Shown here: piece by piece, positions 45,995 through 58,260 of the stretch
Layout: each line of letters begins with the position of its first letter
How positions within the stretch are numbered: the first letter of the stretch is position 1
Assembly: GCF_025024155.1 (NCBI RefSeq)
Contig: NW_026251768.1
Span: forward strand, 124,001 to 188,000
Source of the DNA: Gamsiella multidivaricata
Lineage: Eukaryota; Mortierellomycota; Mortierellomycetes; Mortierellales; Mortierellaceae
Length of the DNA stretch: 64,000 bases
Direction: 5' to 3'
Notes under the pieces: model-generated
Databases searched by the model: none
Told to the model about the DNA's origin: nothing
What the model saw: the letters and a program-made list of their open reading frames with translations, nothing else
Position numbers and translations under genes: made by a program

Positions 45995-46090
45995 TGCTTC
46001 TACTTTTACCCTCTTACTTTTACTCTTACTTTTACTCTTACTTTTTTTGTTTTTTTTGTTCTTTTTGTTCTTTTTATTCTTTCAGGCACA
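45995..46090 (+). repeat. TTTTACTCTTAC tandem repeat and T-rich tract
   Basis: Three units of about 12 bp grading into TTTTTGTTC-type repeats. It is open in one frame as poly-Leu/Phe, which I treat as artefactual. Confidence 0.75.
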
Positions 46091-48670
46091 TTTCTCACAG
46101 GCGCCGTAACAGGTAACCGGTCCGGGGCAAGACAGATATTGCCGTTTGAAACCTCACCATCCTACCTCGTCTCCAAATAAAACTGCCCCTGCCCCTGAAC
46201 CAATAATGAAATCGATCGATCTGCAGACAATCTCTTTCATTTCAATGAGCAGGCCACACATTCTCCGCTATAGCTTTTTGTTACTTCATACAGACATTCA
46301 CAGCAATAGGGTCTCACTGCCCCATAAGAAACAAGTCGCTCCGCTCTAACACACTCCTATCCAGCGCATTTAGCGATCGAACAGACGCGGCTGTTACTAC
46401 AATACTTCAAAGACCGTGGAAATGGGCGTCGCGCGGAGTAGGACGAGCCGCTTATCCGAAGGAGGTACTATTTCGCTCGGCTGTTACCCAACTCTTCTAG
46501 TTTACCGTACAAAGGCGTAGGATGTTCCTTTGATCCTCTTCATCTCAAATACTTGTATCTACTATGCTGTATCATTAAAATAGTCATACAAGTTTATTTA
46601 ATAAGAGAAAAAAATGCGTTCAAAGCTGATGTATCTTGTCGCAAGTAAGATTCAAGGGGGCCACTCTTCCTGGATAGTTGGTTTCACGGCTTCTGCACAC
46701 AAACGACTCTGTTATCCCCTAAAGTTACGTTTGGCAACTTTGAGCGCATTTTTTTTGTAGTCAAGCAGATAAAACGCATTTGCCACTGTGACAAAAAGCG
46801 TGGGCCATCTCCGTGTAGTCATTGTGCTTGCTTGAATCAGGATCTCTTTCCTTTGCTCAGACTATCCACACACTCAATTAAGTATCCCACTATGTACTGC
46901 AGGGGACAGTTGAATGCTGAAAGGCCTAGTATTACTGAGTACTCTGCTTTATTATTCTCTTGATCATATATCCTCATGCAAACAGGAATGGACTGGTGCA
47001 GATGGGCATCCGTCTTTTGATTGCAAAAATGTATGAAGAGTACCAAGGATAAGGACTATCATTCACATGTCGGTATAAGTTCTAGCAAGGAGGATGAATG
47101 GGGTGTCATACAGATGTGGCTGCAACGTCACCTCTGCTTATTTCCCTGACCATTTTTGCAAAGGAGGTGTGCTCATTCCCTTCCCCCACTTGCACTTGAC
47201 GAGCCATCTTTCTGAGCAATGTGCCGTCAACGATTTCCGGCCGCTACCTTGTGAGAACTTACATGAGACAAGAGAGAAGAATAATACTGTTACCTACAGA
47301 ACGATGTTTGGGGATACTTGGAGCGTACGGACGACGACGAGGAGGAGAGGTGTACCTGTTTTTGATTAGAACTTTAGACAGTTGTCAACCCTGGCTGGAT
47401 CGATCAAATGTACACTATTAGACTATCGTGCGCACGCACCCGTCACATATAAACCTTCCACTACGTAGAGGTTGCGATGGATGATTGGACCAAACCTAAT
47501 TGGCGTTAGTCAAGATGCCTGTAGTCTATTGCCTCTGTCTGTTTGCAAGCAGCCCTGGAAGTTTGATGCAGTCAGTGGTTGAGATAGAGGGCGCAAAAAA
47601 GACGGATGACTGCAGACTGCATGCACGAGATAGTCCACGAGGGGGGGGGGGTAGTTGCCAGGACTAAGGGTTGTCTGCAAAGAAAGCTCTTGAGATGGTC
47701 CATGCGACGGCGGGTGGTGTTATGTAACAGCGGCAGGGGCAGGGTGTGCAGATGAAGGAGTGTATGCAAGCATATATGTAAGCCCACAAGGGGGAGAGGA
47801 GAGGGGGGTTGCCGCCAGTGCTGCAGCAGTCGAGAACAAAGGACGATAGGGTTTAACTAATTTTCTCGTGCCTGAGGGGGAAAGGAGGTTCGTGTAACCG
47901 CAATTTGGCGAACATTTCCCACTCGTGCTTGGAGTGCAATGGATGGATGTTGTGGATGTTGTTTGTTCTCCTCCACCGAGCGAGCCTGACCTCCAGCTCG
48001 ATTGTGTACATGTACACATTATTACCACAAAACAAAGGCGCAATAAACAAACAATCGGCTCTGCCCCCCGTCACTCGCATCGGAGGAAATGGCCGGCTCG
48101 TTTCCCTGCTGCCTGCTGTGTCTGCGCGCCTCTTCTTACTCCTTTGCCATTCCGCCATCCCTTCCTCCATCACGCCCCCATCCCCTTCCTCTTCCCCATT
48201 CCCCATTCCCCCTTCGCATCCGCATCCCCATCCCCACCCTCCCATTCTCCTTCTCATCACTCGCCCCTTCACGGACTGGCCCCCCTCCTGGGTTCTCACA
48301 CTACTCCCTCCTCCTTACCTCAGCCTCTCCTTTCATTCCCAGCCATACTGCGTCCTAGCCCTCTCATCGACATCGGACCTATCTATCCGCACCCACCGTC
48401 CCATCGCTTCCTCTCTTCCTCTCTGCTCTTCTCGGGTATGCGCAGCCATATCGCTCAGTTACTGTCCCACTAGTGTGCCGCACATGCACTGCACGCTATA
48501 ATCTGCAATCGTCTCACATCTCACCTATTGTTTTGCTGCCTTATCTTGGTTCACTCAGACCCCCCGCAGAAGAAAAGAAGGAATTAAGGAATTCGGGCTA
48601 CTTTTACGACAACAACAACAAACCTTTACGACCTAACGGACATCACGCCTCCGGCAACTCCACTGCTATC

Positions 48671-50502
48671 ATGGGAGCTCATTGGAAGCGCGAAAAGGTG
48701 CAGGACCACAAGTTCGACTTTATCAATGTCGATGACTTTATAGACAACTCGTGCTGGCTACAGTTCCGGTACATGCTCGTGTTTGCAGCCATCATGAGAG
48801 GCATTCTCGTGTACTGTTCCGACATCTTCACCGCCGTCAACTTGCTGACCAACTCGAGTCAGACTTCCTTTATCCCCAAAACCGGCATCGAGCTCGATCT
48901 CCTTGGCAAGTTGCCCTTCGACGTCTACAAATATCTGTTCTCGGTCTGCATTCTCCTGGGCTTCGTGCTCTTGGGCTTGGAGATTCGTAGGGCGAAGATG
49001 ATCATCGCCTCCAGAGATATCTCCTATGCGTTTACGTCCCTGATCGCCAGTCGCTATTACACTGTGAGATCGTATCCACATTTTTGCCTCTTTTCTCAGA
49101 TCAACAATTCGAAGAAGACGGTGGATGAGATCGCCTTTTTCTGCTTCTTTACTTTCCGAAGTAAGTTGACTGTGAAGGAGACTTGGATGTTACCCTACAA
49201 TAGACAGCAGAAGCCCCCGGCTCCTCACTAACCATCTCTCTTCCCTTTTACTCTCTGCACAGACTGGAAGCGACTCATGTTGGCAGACGCACCCCGACAG
49301 GTCATCAATGCAACCGTTCTCTATCAGGTGTTCCACAATCATCTTGATAATACTTTTTTCGATTGGAACATTGTAGTCGGCAGGGGTGACGATCTTATCT
49401 TCAAGAAGATCACCCTCGGAGCCATGATGTTCACAGTCGCCATGTTTGCGCTCTCGTTGATTATGCTCATCAGCGCAGTCATCCTGTATATTCCCTTGGT
49501 CAGCCATATCCAGGGTAACCTGAAGGAATACTGCTGCCACAAGATTGATAAGCGGTACGTCTTAGTCCTTGCTCAGGGTCATGTCCTCAGTAGCAAACAA
49601 ATAGACTAACCGTATATTTTTTTTGTGTCATGGCTGTTAGTATCGATGAGTTGATCAAGAAAAAGACAAAGAGCAGAGCAACAGAGGCACTTAACGCCCA
49701 GGCAAAGGGAGGAAAGAACAACAAGAACAACATTGCGATGAACAACCTTAAGCAACCAACTCTGCCGCAACTGGACCTGCTTGAGGCTCCGCCACCACTG
49801 CCTGCTACGACCCCGCGGAATGTATACAACCAGGTTTCGACGCCATCGCCTTACCCTTCCCGAGGAGGAAACGGAGGATACGGTCAACAGCAGGATCATA
49901 GCTACTACAACAGTCCAAGTCCACAGCAGGCAGGATACACTGGTAACTACGCTTCAGAGGACTATTTCCAGGCAAAACCTCCTTCAAAGGTGCAACAACA
50001 GCCGCAGCATCAAGCCACCGCCTTTGACCCCTATGCCGAATCTGCGTTCACGACCGAAGACATTTATGATTCCTACAGCAACAAGCAGGACCAGCAGCAG
50101 CTCCAACAAAAGCCCGGCCGTGACATGTATGGCGACTACTATAATACAAATCCTTCGGCTCCTCAGGCTCCATCGCGGCCAAGGCGATATGATGACCATT
50201 CGTTTCAACGAACTGCGTCGCCCGTGCCAGGGTCCCAGCATGGCTCAGACATGGAAAGTAGCCACAACGGAAACAACGGCCGGACCTACGTTGCAGGCAA
50301 TAATGGTTATGGCGGCGGTCATTATGGTAATGGCGGCAATTACAACAACAACAATGATGGTGTATATGGTGGTTACAGCAACGACTATTACCCGTCCAGT
50401 GGTCAGGGCGCACCGAATGCGGCGTTTTCGCCTTCTCAACGTTCTCGACGACAGGACACGGCACCTTCGCGCAATCAATCGACCAGGAACGGTGGATACT
50501 AA
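48671..50502 (+). CDS. KCH1: KCH1/PRM6-like fungal potassium transporter
   Basis: Low-affinity K+ import protein of the fungal Kch1/Prm6 family, at the plasma membrane and linked to Ca2+ influx responses in yeast. Three exons in phase: 48671-49160, 49263-49554, 49641-50502; 547 aa. Conserved core: HKFDFINVDDFI, YMLVFAAIMRGILVYCSDIFTA, FDVYKYLFSVCILLGFVLLGLEI, IASRYYTVRSYPHFCLFSQIN, FCFFTFRNWKRLMLADAPRQVINA and a last long helix pair ITLGAMMFTVAMFALSLIMLISAVILYIPLV, then the CCHKIDKRIDELIKKK end of the domain. The C-terminal ~280 residues are Gln/Asn/Gly/Tyr-rich and probably disordered. A GTGAG...CTCAG stretch within exon 1 (49062-49100) was left as coding because RYYTVRSYPHFCLFSQIN is conserved. 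Start at MGAHWKREK by family alignment. Confidence 0.88.
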
Positions 50503-51276
50503 GGCGCGGTATAGAAGTAATGCTTATATATTTATTTATCTATTTATTTATTTTATTTTACTTTTTGTAATTCTCAATAATAATAACGACCGAAATGGAC
50601 GTCTTTATGGCGAATGGCGAATGCTTTTTTTAACGAGGCTGAAGGCAGACTATAAAGGAGGATGTGGCAGAGTGAGAAGGAGGGGCGTGGGCTGCAGCGA
50701 CTGGTGAGTTTGGGCGTCAGGGCTCTATTGGGGGAAATCAAAATAGCGTTTGTTTGTTTTGTTTGTTTGTTTGTCTGCTTGATGAGCGCGTTTTGGGTGA
50801 ATATCCACCTGTAGAATAGTATAGTATGGATATGATATATATCTATAGGCCCTCTACACGCACTGCAGCTGTGCCTGTGCACGCTGATTGGCTGGCAGTA
50901 TTCTAGGGACAAGTGTGTGATGTGATGAGATGAGATGAGGATGGATGCCTTTCTGTCTCATCGAGTCCTTCTTCTCCCACTTCCCCCCACATCTTTCTTT
51001 TTTTTTTTTTTTTTTTCCTTTTTTCCAACACTCTCCCATCCCTAACGATTAACGCCGCCATCCACGCTTCTTCTCTCCACTCCCTTCCTCCTCTCCGTTC
51101 GGGCACATCATCCCCCCTTCCTGGACTAGGTTTGTTTACGACTCTCATCAGGCTTCATCTGTCCAACATCCTTCAAGACCCCCCAAGCCCAGCGAATCGG
51201 TCTCTCCATCGCTCAGACAACCCTCCCTCTCCTCCTCCAGGGCTTTACCGCTTTCCTTCTTATTTCTTTTGCAGCA
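50503..51276. other. Intergenic, KCH1 3'UTR and ALG5 promoter
   Basis: Tandem genes on +. Holds a (GTTT)n run at about 50750-50782, a T-tract (50998-51017) and a C/T-rich leader before ALG5. No gene supported. Confidence 0.5.
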
Positions 51277-52797
51277 ATGTCCTGGACACTCATCTTGTCG
51301 AGTGTTGTGATGGGCGGCCTCATCTGTGTAAGTGTCCGCATTCTTTACATCACGTCGTGAATGGATGAAAACGCATAGTACTCAACAGAGACCTCTTTCT
51401 TCTTGTTTTTCCCTTTTTCACAAAAACGATATCCAGGCCATCTCGGTGCTGTATCTGATGAGTCCCAATCCACGCGAGTCCACCGAGTCTGAAAGATGCT
51501 ACCAGGACTATACCCATCTGTCTTCCCTGATTAAGGAAGAAAACGACTACCAGCAACGTCTCAAGGATCAGGCCTCCTCCTCCGCCCTCTCCTCTGCATC
51601 CTCGCCATCACCATCACCAGCACCAGCACCATCCTCGACAACAGCACCAACAACGATCCCGCCCACAACACTAAAGAACAAGAAGGTCGCAGGAGGAGCG
51701 ACCCGATCTGAAAAGTACAAGACCCAGCTCCCCCGTTTGACTCGCACAGATGAAGGATCTCCTCAGAGGACTCTATCGGTCGTCGTGCCCGCCTATAATG
51801 AGTCTGAACGGTTGCCGATCATGATGAAGGAAACACTCGAGTTCCTGAAGGCGCAGTCGCAAAGGGATCCCAAGTTTACGTACGAGATCTTGATCGTCGA
51901 TGATGGATCGCAGGACTCGACCGTCCGGGTTGCGCTCGAGATGGCTCAATTGGAGGCCAATGTCGATATTCGGGTGCTGAGCTTTGAGAAGAACAGGGGA
52001 AAGGGTGGCGCTGTGATTCAGGTAAAAAAAAAAAAAGTTATTCATGGAATCGTTATGGATCCTATCAGATCGTGAGAGACAGCAGCGCCGAGATCTAATT
52101 ATATTTTTTTTTAAAAAAAAAATAGGGCATGCAATACACGCGCGGAGAGTACATCTTGATGGTCGACGCTGATGGCGCGACTCGGTTCTCGGATCTGGAG
52201 CAGCTGGAGGTCAAATTGAAGCAGGCTGAGAAGAACGGACTTGGTGTCGCTGTCGGATCTAGAGCTCACTTGGTTCAAACGGATGCTGTTGTCAAGGTGT
52301 GTTCCCCCCTTTCCTTCCATTCAGCTTCCTCGCATGTCCCGCCTTGATATCTAATGTGCATTCGACGCTCACCTGCACTTTTTTTTTTTTTTTTTTTTTT
52401 TTTTTCCTAGCGCTCGTTTATTCGAAACTTTTTGATGCACTCGTTTCACAAGGTCGTGTATATTCTCGGCATCCGCGGCATCGAGGACACGCAGTGCGGC
52501 TTCAAACTCTTTACACGCAAGGCAGCCCAGGCGATCTTCCCGAACATGCATGTGGAGGGCTGGATTTTTGATATCGAGGTGCTCATGATTGCTCAGCAGC
52601 TCCGGATCCCGATCGTCGAGGTGCCCGTGGCCTGGCAGGAGATTGATGGATCAAAGGTCTCGTTGATGAGAGACTCTATCCAGATGGCACTCGATCTGTT
52701 GATCATTCGGATGAATTACATTTTTGGCATCTGGGCCATTCAACCGCTCAAGTCCGCATCGGTATCATCGGATCAGGATGCCGCAAAAACGAAATAA
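51277..52797 (+). CDS. ALG5: Dolichyl-phosphate beta-glucosyltransferase ALG5
   Basis: ER enzyme that makes dolichyl-phosphate-glucose from UDP-glucose for N-glycan assembly. Four exons, all phase 0: 51277-51327, 51437-52021, 52126-52296, 52411-52797; 397 aa. An N-terminal membrane anchor ([25 protein letters not shown]) is split by intron 1. A Ser/Pro/Ala/Thr-rich linker (about 51560-51690) precedes the GT-A domain, which reads [51 protein letters not shown] (DxD-type metal site) and [14 protein letters not shown], ending in [14 protein letters not shown]. The poly-T that ends at the exon 4 acceptor (52381-52405) is unusually long. The linker is absent or shorter in most ALG5 proteins I know. 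Firm call. Confidence 0.95.
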
Positions 52798-53108
52798 TTA
52801 ATGAAGCAGTGGCTGCAAGGGATGCGGAATGTCACCGCATCCGGTTACCAACTCAGGATCGGATTTTGGACACTAGCCCTCCTTACTCTCTTAATGACCA
52901 TTCATGAGCATATTTTTTTTTTCTCTTTCTTGTTCTTGCAAGAACTTGCAAGAACTTGCTGCATTGAATAAAACATCCTAAAAAAAGACTGGCGTGACAA
53001 GAGCTGATGATGGATCTCTAAGTTTTATGGCACAGTTTAAAGAAAATGAAAAAAAAGAACATACAAGCACAATGAAAACACCCTTCCGCCTCACTCCTGA
53101 CTATCCAT
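52798..53108. other. Convergent 3' region ALG5 / PDB1 with CAAGAACTTG repeats
   Basis: 311 bp. At 52925-52960 two to three overlapping copies of the near-palindrome TTGCAAGAACTTGCAAGAAC sit just before the likely ALG5 poly(A) signal (aataaa at 52965). Confidence 0.5.
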
Positions 53109-55397
53109 TTAAGCACCGATCTTCTTGTTGAGGGTACGCTTAAGGACACGGGCAATGACCTCTGTGTCAGGGAAGGCAAACATCTCCAAGTTCTGAGCGT
53201 ATGGGGTAGGGACATCAGCACCGGTAACACGGACAACAGGAGCATCCAGGTAGTCAAAGGCCTCGCTCTCCATGATCTGAGCACAGATCTCGGATCCGAC
53301 GCCGAACTGAGGCCAGCCTCCCTCAACGGTCACCAAGCGGTTGGTCTTCTTGACAGACTTGATGATGGTGTCGATATCGAGAGGACGGATCGAGCGCAGG
53401 TTGATGACCTCAGCCTTGCAGACGCCCTCCTTCTCCAAAAGCTCAGCAGCCTCCAATGCGAATCCAACCGCGCGCGAGTGCGCAACAATAGTAAGGTCCG
53501 AACCCTCCTTCTCGATCTTGGCCTTACCAATCTCAATCACAAAGTCCTTCGACAGCGCAGCCTCGGACATGGGGAAGTGAACACCGTACATGAGCTCGTT
53601 CTCCAAAACAACAACAGGGTTAGGATCGCGAATAGCAGCCTTCAACAGACCCTTGGCATCCTCAGAGTTCCAGGGAGAGACGACCTTAAGACCGGGGACA
53701 GATCCGTACCAGGCAGCAAAGCACTGCGAGTGCTGGGCAGCGACACCAGCAGCAGCGCCGTTGGGGCCACGGAAGGTGATGGGGCAGGTGACGTTACCGC
53801 CAGACATGTAGTGGGTCTTGGCGGCAGAGTTGACGATCTGATCAATGGCCTGCATAGCAAAGTTCCAGGTCATGAACTCGCAGACGGGCTTCAATCCAGC
53901 AAAGGCAGATCCGACAGCGAGACCACAGAATCCAGACTCGGTAATGGGGGTATCGATAACGCGCTTGGGGCCAAACTTGTCCAAAAGACCCTTGGAGACC
54001 TACAAGGAAGCAATGCAAAAAAAAAAAAAAAAAAAAGGACGTTTGTCAGGTTCGTTTCCTGAGCAACATTGCTTTGCATCTTCGTATCTATTCCCTCGCA
54101 AGAGCGTGAGAAATATGAGGAGATATAGGGAGAGGCAAGGCAACAAGGTAGCTGAAACCGGTGCTGAGAGGCCTTGGTGAGCGGAACCCGTAGATGCAGC
54201 TGTGCGGATAATGAAAGTGAAGGGCGGGATAACGAGGATGGGTCCGCGATGCGGACACAGTCCACATCTTTGCCGGTGCTGAGAAAATTATTTTGGGGCA
54301 AAACCTTAAGCGCCCTTGTCGTCCGCCGAAAAAGATCAAACCAAAAAATGCCCGCTTCCAATCACCTCGAGAACTCGACGTCTCTGGAGGACAAATCGGA
54401 CGGGTGCAGCACATATCAGCCCTTGTGATTACCTTGTAGGCTCCGTTGTACTGACCGACTTCCTCGCCCATCAGGTAGACCCTCTCGTCTGCAGTCATCT
54501 CCTCCTCCAAGGCAGCATTCAGCGCATCACGGACAGTCATCTGTATCGAAGGAGAGGAACAGAAAACAGTTAGAGACAGATTCTGGCCAGTCTTGGGTTT
54601 CATTTCGCTGGACCATGTTGGTGGCAATGGACTCCAGCACAGTGTGGTCGAGTCGAGTCGAATCGATAGCCCTCTCCTTTGAATTGGGCGATTACTTTTT
54701 CTATTCCAACTGACCGTGGGAGTCCATTTGATTAATGTCGTCGTTGTTGTTGCGCAAAAAGAAGCGATGGATCGAATTCCATATTGGTGGGTAAGTAAAA
54801 AAAAAAATGATCTGAAGAGATAAACAACCCAAAAAAAATAAAAACAAAGAGAGCCATGGTCACTCAAACAAAATGGGCGGTTCCTAGCAACGCGCGCCCG
54901 AGATCAGCAAGCAGATGGTATCCCTGCCATCGACGTAAACCTGCTCGTTCCAGCTGCGCGCCCATCTGATACCAAGAGAACTAGTCCCAGACATTGAGAC
55001 TACGTCTGAATGACAATTTTTTCAACGATGTAGCATTTTGTAAAAGATAGCCATGCCGTATCCTTGACGTCAAACCTTGGCCGAATAATTAATTATTATT
55101 TTTTGTTCTCCCTGGTTGGTGAGTCCTGTCCTTGGTCCGTGAATAGACAATTTTTTTTGTTGTTGCGGGGGGAGGGGGGCCCTCTGAGGACAAGGACGCG
55201 ACCCCAGATGGTGTGCCGGGCATAGTGGACTTGTATGGAAGAAATGGTTTGTTTGTTGTTACCTCGATGCCACCCTTGGAGTTGTAGGCGCGCTTAGCGA
55301 GGAGGGCAGTAGCAGCGACGGGGTTAGTGGAACGCAAAAGGGCATGGCGGACGGAGGGGATGGAGACCACGGCGGCCTTCTTCAGCATAGAGGACAT
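53109..55397 (-). CDS. PDB1: Pyruvate dehydrogenase E1 component subunit beta
   Basis: Beta chain of mitochondrial pyruvate dehydrogenase E1 (thiamine diphosphate enzyme). Three exons, all phase 0: 55263-55397, 54433-54540, 53109-53999; 377 aa. Exon 1 is a presequence ([23 protein letters not shown]...[10 protein letters not shown]). Exon 2 starts [15 protein letters not shown] and contains [14 protein letters not shown], the E that contacts ThDP. Exon 3 holds [59 protein letters not shown] and the transketolase C domain ending [17 protein letters not shown]. Intron 1 is 722 nt and again separates the presequence from the mature protein. Codon bias is strong. The partner E2 gene lies about 23 kb upstream on the same strand. 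Confidence 0.96.
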
Positions 55398-56717
55398 GGC
55401 GGTGAAGTATGAGTGGGGGGTGAGTAGAGGGTGGGTGGGAGTGCGTGGATGGAGAAGGAAGGAAGGAGGGGAAAGAAGGAAGGAGGGAAGGAAAGAAAAA
55501 GATGGAGAGTGGGCGAGGGAAGAAAAGAAAGAGAGATAGACTATCGCCTCTTTTCATGACGCTGAGATGTAATGTTGATAAGTTATCCTGCCTCGCTCCC
55601 AGTCCCATCGCAGCGGAGTATGCTGCTATCACTTTCCACTCTCCACAACCGCAATACGTCCACACACACGCACATCCAAACCCTAACCTTCAATTGCTTC
55701 CCCATCACCACTACCACCACTACCACCACCACCGCCACCGCCCGTGCTGTCCCTTCCCCTTCCCTTAACTTGCCCATGCCCTATCCATTGCCCCGTCTAT
55801 TTTCCCTTCCCTCAAACCTCTTACCGGCCACCCATACACCGCGCTGTTATCATTCTCCACACCGACCCTTATCCGCGTAGAATGAACACCCACTGCTCCG
55901 CACACTTCACACATTCGCACAGACATACAGTGGAAGCAACCCAGATTTCCGATTGTGTTCACAGTTGTACCAAGTTCCAGCGCGCTCCGCACATAGCCCC
56001 GGAAACGAGTGTTTCCGAAGACAAATGAGCGACCCTTCCCCTTCCTCTTCCTCATCCTCTCATTCCCATCCATCGGGTGTAGTAGGAAGCCATGTGGAGA
56101 ACCTGAGCTCGCGATCTGAAATCGGGTTGCACGAAAACATGCCCCTAAACCTTCTTCTATTACTAACTGTTCCCTTGCGGCGAAGCAATTGAAGGGAAGG
56201 GAGGAAGGTTTTTCTTCCTTTCTAATTGAGCATTCATAAGTCCGCGTTCACTGCACAACACGCTGTTCAGAGTTGATTTTCAGCTCGCGGTGAGAGTGTG
56301 AGAAAATTGCCCGCCATTTTTTTTTTTTTTTACATTTTTACAGGCGCCTTTGTCACACAACGCGCAACGCATCCAAGAAACACTTCTCTCCCCGCGTCTA
56401 TAATCTTTGCAATAATAGTCGACACGCGCAAAGTGCGCGACTGACTGCTACTGCGCGCCAGAGTACCCTCTCACAGAGACATGTCAGTCCAGCAAAGCAG
56501 GCCTCGCCTATTGCTAGAGCCATAACGACCTTGCTCATGAATTGTACAGGACACATTTTGTTTTCTATGGCCAAAATGGCTGTTTACTTTATTTTATTTT
56601 TAGCAATGAAGATAAGAAGTATAAGTGTACAATAAACGATGGGTGGTAACAAAGGAAAAAGAAGCAATATGACAAAGAGTTGAAAAGTGCAATGCAAATG
56701 CGCTGTCCTCCAGGTCC
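55398..56717. other. 1.3-kb intergenic region, purine tract and CAC repeats
   Basis: Upstream of PDB1 and downstream of NSA2 (both -). Contains GGAAGGAGG-type purine repeats (55430-55535), ACC/CAC-rich DNA (55705-55745) and a T-tract (56318-56332). ORFs lack protein features. No gene supported. Confidence 0.5.
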
Positions 56718-58260
56718 TTAAACCAAAAGAAGGGCGTTCACGCAGCCGTCCAGCTCTGGGTTGTTGGTGATCTGGGCGTATTTACCCCACACAACCTTGC
56801 CTCCTGTCGTAACCAATCCCAATTCAGACACATTGACCTCGATGACCGTACCCTTGGTCAAGACACCAAGCTGTGTGTACAATGGGCTCTGAGGGTTCTT
56901 CTTGACTCCAATGATCGGCAGGCAGAACGTCGCCTTGAGCTCAGGGTGGGTGACATGGGCCTTCTTGTAACGCAAAGCCGAGGGACGAATGAAACGCTCG
57001 TACTTTGGAGGCTTACGGGTGAAGCCATCTCCAACGAACGTCGCCTTCGTAACCATGCGCTTCCATGACTTGCCCTTGGTCTTTCCTGAGCGGAGCACCT
57101 TGAACATCTCATCCTCAGCAATACCGCGCACCTTTGGCAAGGGCACGTTCCATTTGCCTGCCTTCTCCTTACGCTTCTGCTTGATCATGTTGCTCAACAC
57201 CTTGGCGCGTTGCTGACCCTCACGATCCAGCAGATAACCAGGAACAGCACCTTCGGGAACAGCCTCCGTATCCTTCTGTTTGGCGTTCTTTTCTTCATGC
57301 TGCTTGATACTGTTGAGTCGTCAAATTGAATTTGAATGCGCCGATAAGAGAGGAAAAAGAAAAAAAGAAAATCAAGTCAGCAAGCTGCTCTAATGCACAA
57401 TTTCGAGCATTCCTTCTATGATCCAGCTATTGGAAGTCCTGCTTAGTGGTCCTTGTATTCTGTATCTCCTGATTTAACTGATCACGATCCATTTTTTTTT
57501 TGTCGCCTGAGCTCACTCATGCTCTATGTATCGGTCTGTATATGCCAAACTGCTGTCTTTCCGTTGATTCTGGACAACCTGTGATGTCTGTAAGGCGCTG
57601 GCATACATGGGTTGATATCCTGGTTGTCAATCGATTCCAGCTTCCTGTAGTCGTCCTTGGTAAATACAACTGAACCCTTGCAGCGGCACGCTGAAGGACA
57701 ACGAATTTTACGTACGTCTTCTTCATCTGGATCTTCTCCGAGTGTCTCTTCTTGTTGTACATCTTGGCTCTCAGACCGGTGACCTTTTGCGCAAACTGAG
57801 AGCTCTTGTGGGCCTCACGGGCCTCTCTCTTACGTCTATACAATTGCACAAGGGTAGCAGCAAGATAAGTGTGGTGAGTAATGGCGTTTAGAAGAGACAA
57901 CGAAAGGCAAAGCATAAGCAATGCGTTCCTGCTGCTTTCATCCTGACATAAAGCAAAATTGCGGTCCTTACTTGCGCTCAGCATAGTCGAGCCTGCGACC
58001 ATTCTTCTTAATGGACTCTTCGATATATTCGTTCTGAGGCTGTTATACGGAAATGGACAGGGGAATCGATAAGAGAAGCATGTTAGCGAGGTGGATGAAG
58101 GCTGAAGAAAGGCTGCCCAAAGATAAAGCCAGCTGCTCCATGCTGCTGTTGAGTGATTCAAATATGCAGCGATGTAGAGACGAGTCAAGCAGTCAAGCCG
58201 GATGCGCTGTTTGTAATGTAATTGCTGTTGTGCACTGATGAAAGGGATATAGTTTACCAT
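56718..58260 (-). CDS. NSA2: Ribosome biogenesis protein NSA2 (60S)
   Basis: Nucleolar factor of late pre-60S particles, needed for 27S rRNA processing. Four coding exons in phase: 58258-58260 (the ATG alone), 57972-58039, 57716-57835, 56718-57309; 260 aa, the family length. The start codon is followed directly by a GTAAAC donor, and the next exon begins CCT CAG AAC GAA, giving MPQNEYIEE as in other eukaryotes. Further text matches closely: [110 protein letters not shown], then [27 protein letters not shown] and INALLLV-type end. Divergent from the P5CDH gene (320 bp between starts). Confidence 0.96.

Larger units (their letters stand above)
45227..48670. other. 3.4-kb region without a supported gene
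   Basis: Between the GH9 start (-) and the KCH1-like start (+). Contains purine-rich arrays (45360-45560, including a GGGAAGAGGA repeat), a TTTTACTCTTAC tandem repeat (about 45995-46050) followed by T-rich DNA, a G9 run near 47641, and C/T-rich DNA before the KCH1 start (48100-48400). ORFs are short or low-complexity. Promoters, leaders, a noncoding RNA or decayed repeats could be here; none can be shown. Confidence 0.5.

Noticed and set aside
45711..46109. 132-residue ORF ending in poly-Leu/Phe
   Set aside because: Hydrophobic part is made by the TTTTACTCTTAC repeat; no conserved N-terminal part recognised.
47853..48501. Long ORFs on both strands upstream of KCH1
   Set aside because: Low-complexity C/T-rich leader DNA; Pro/Ser/Leu-only proteins without splice or domain support.
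49062..49103. Candidate 42-nt in-frame intron in KCH1 (GTGAG...CTCAG)
   Set aside because: The encoded residues (VRSYPHFCLFSQ) belong to the conserved KCH core, so it is coding.
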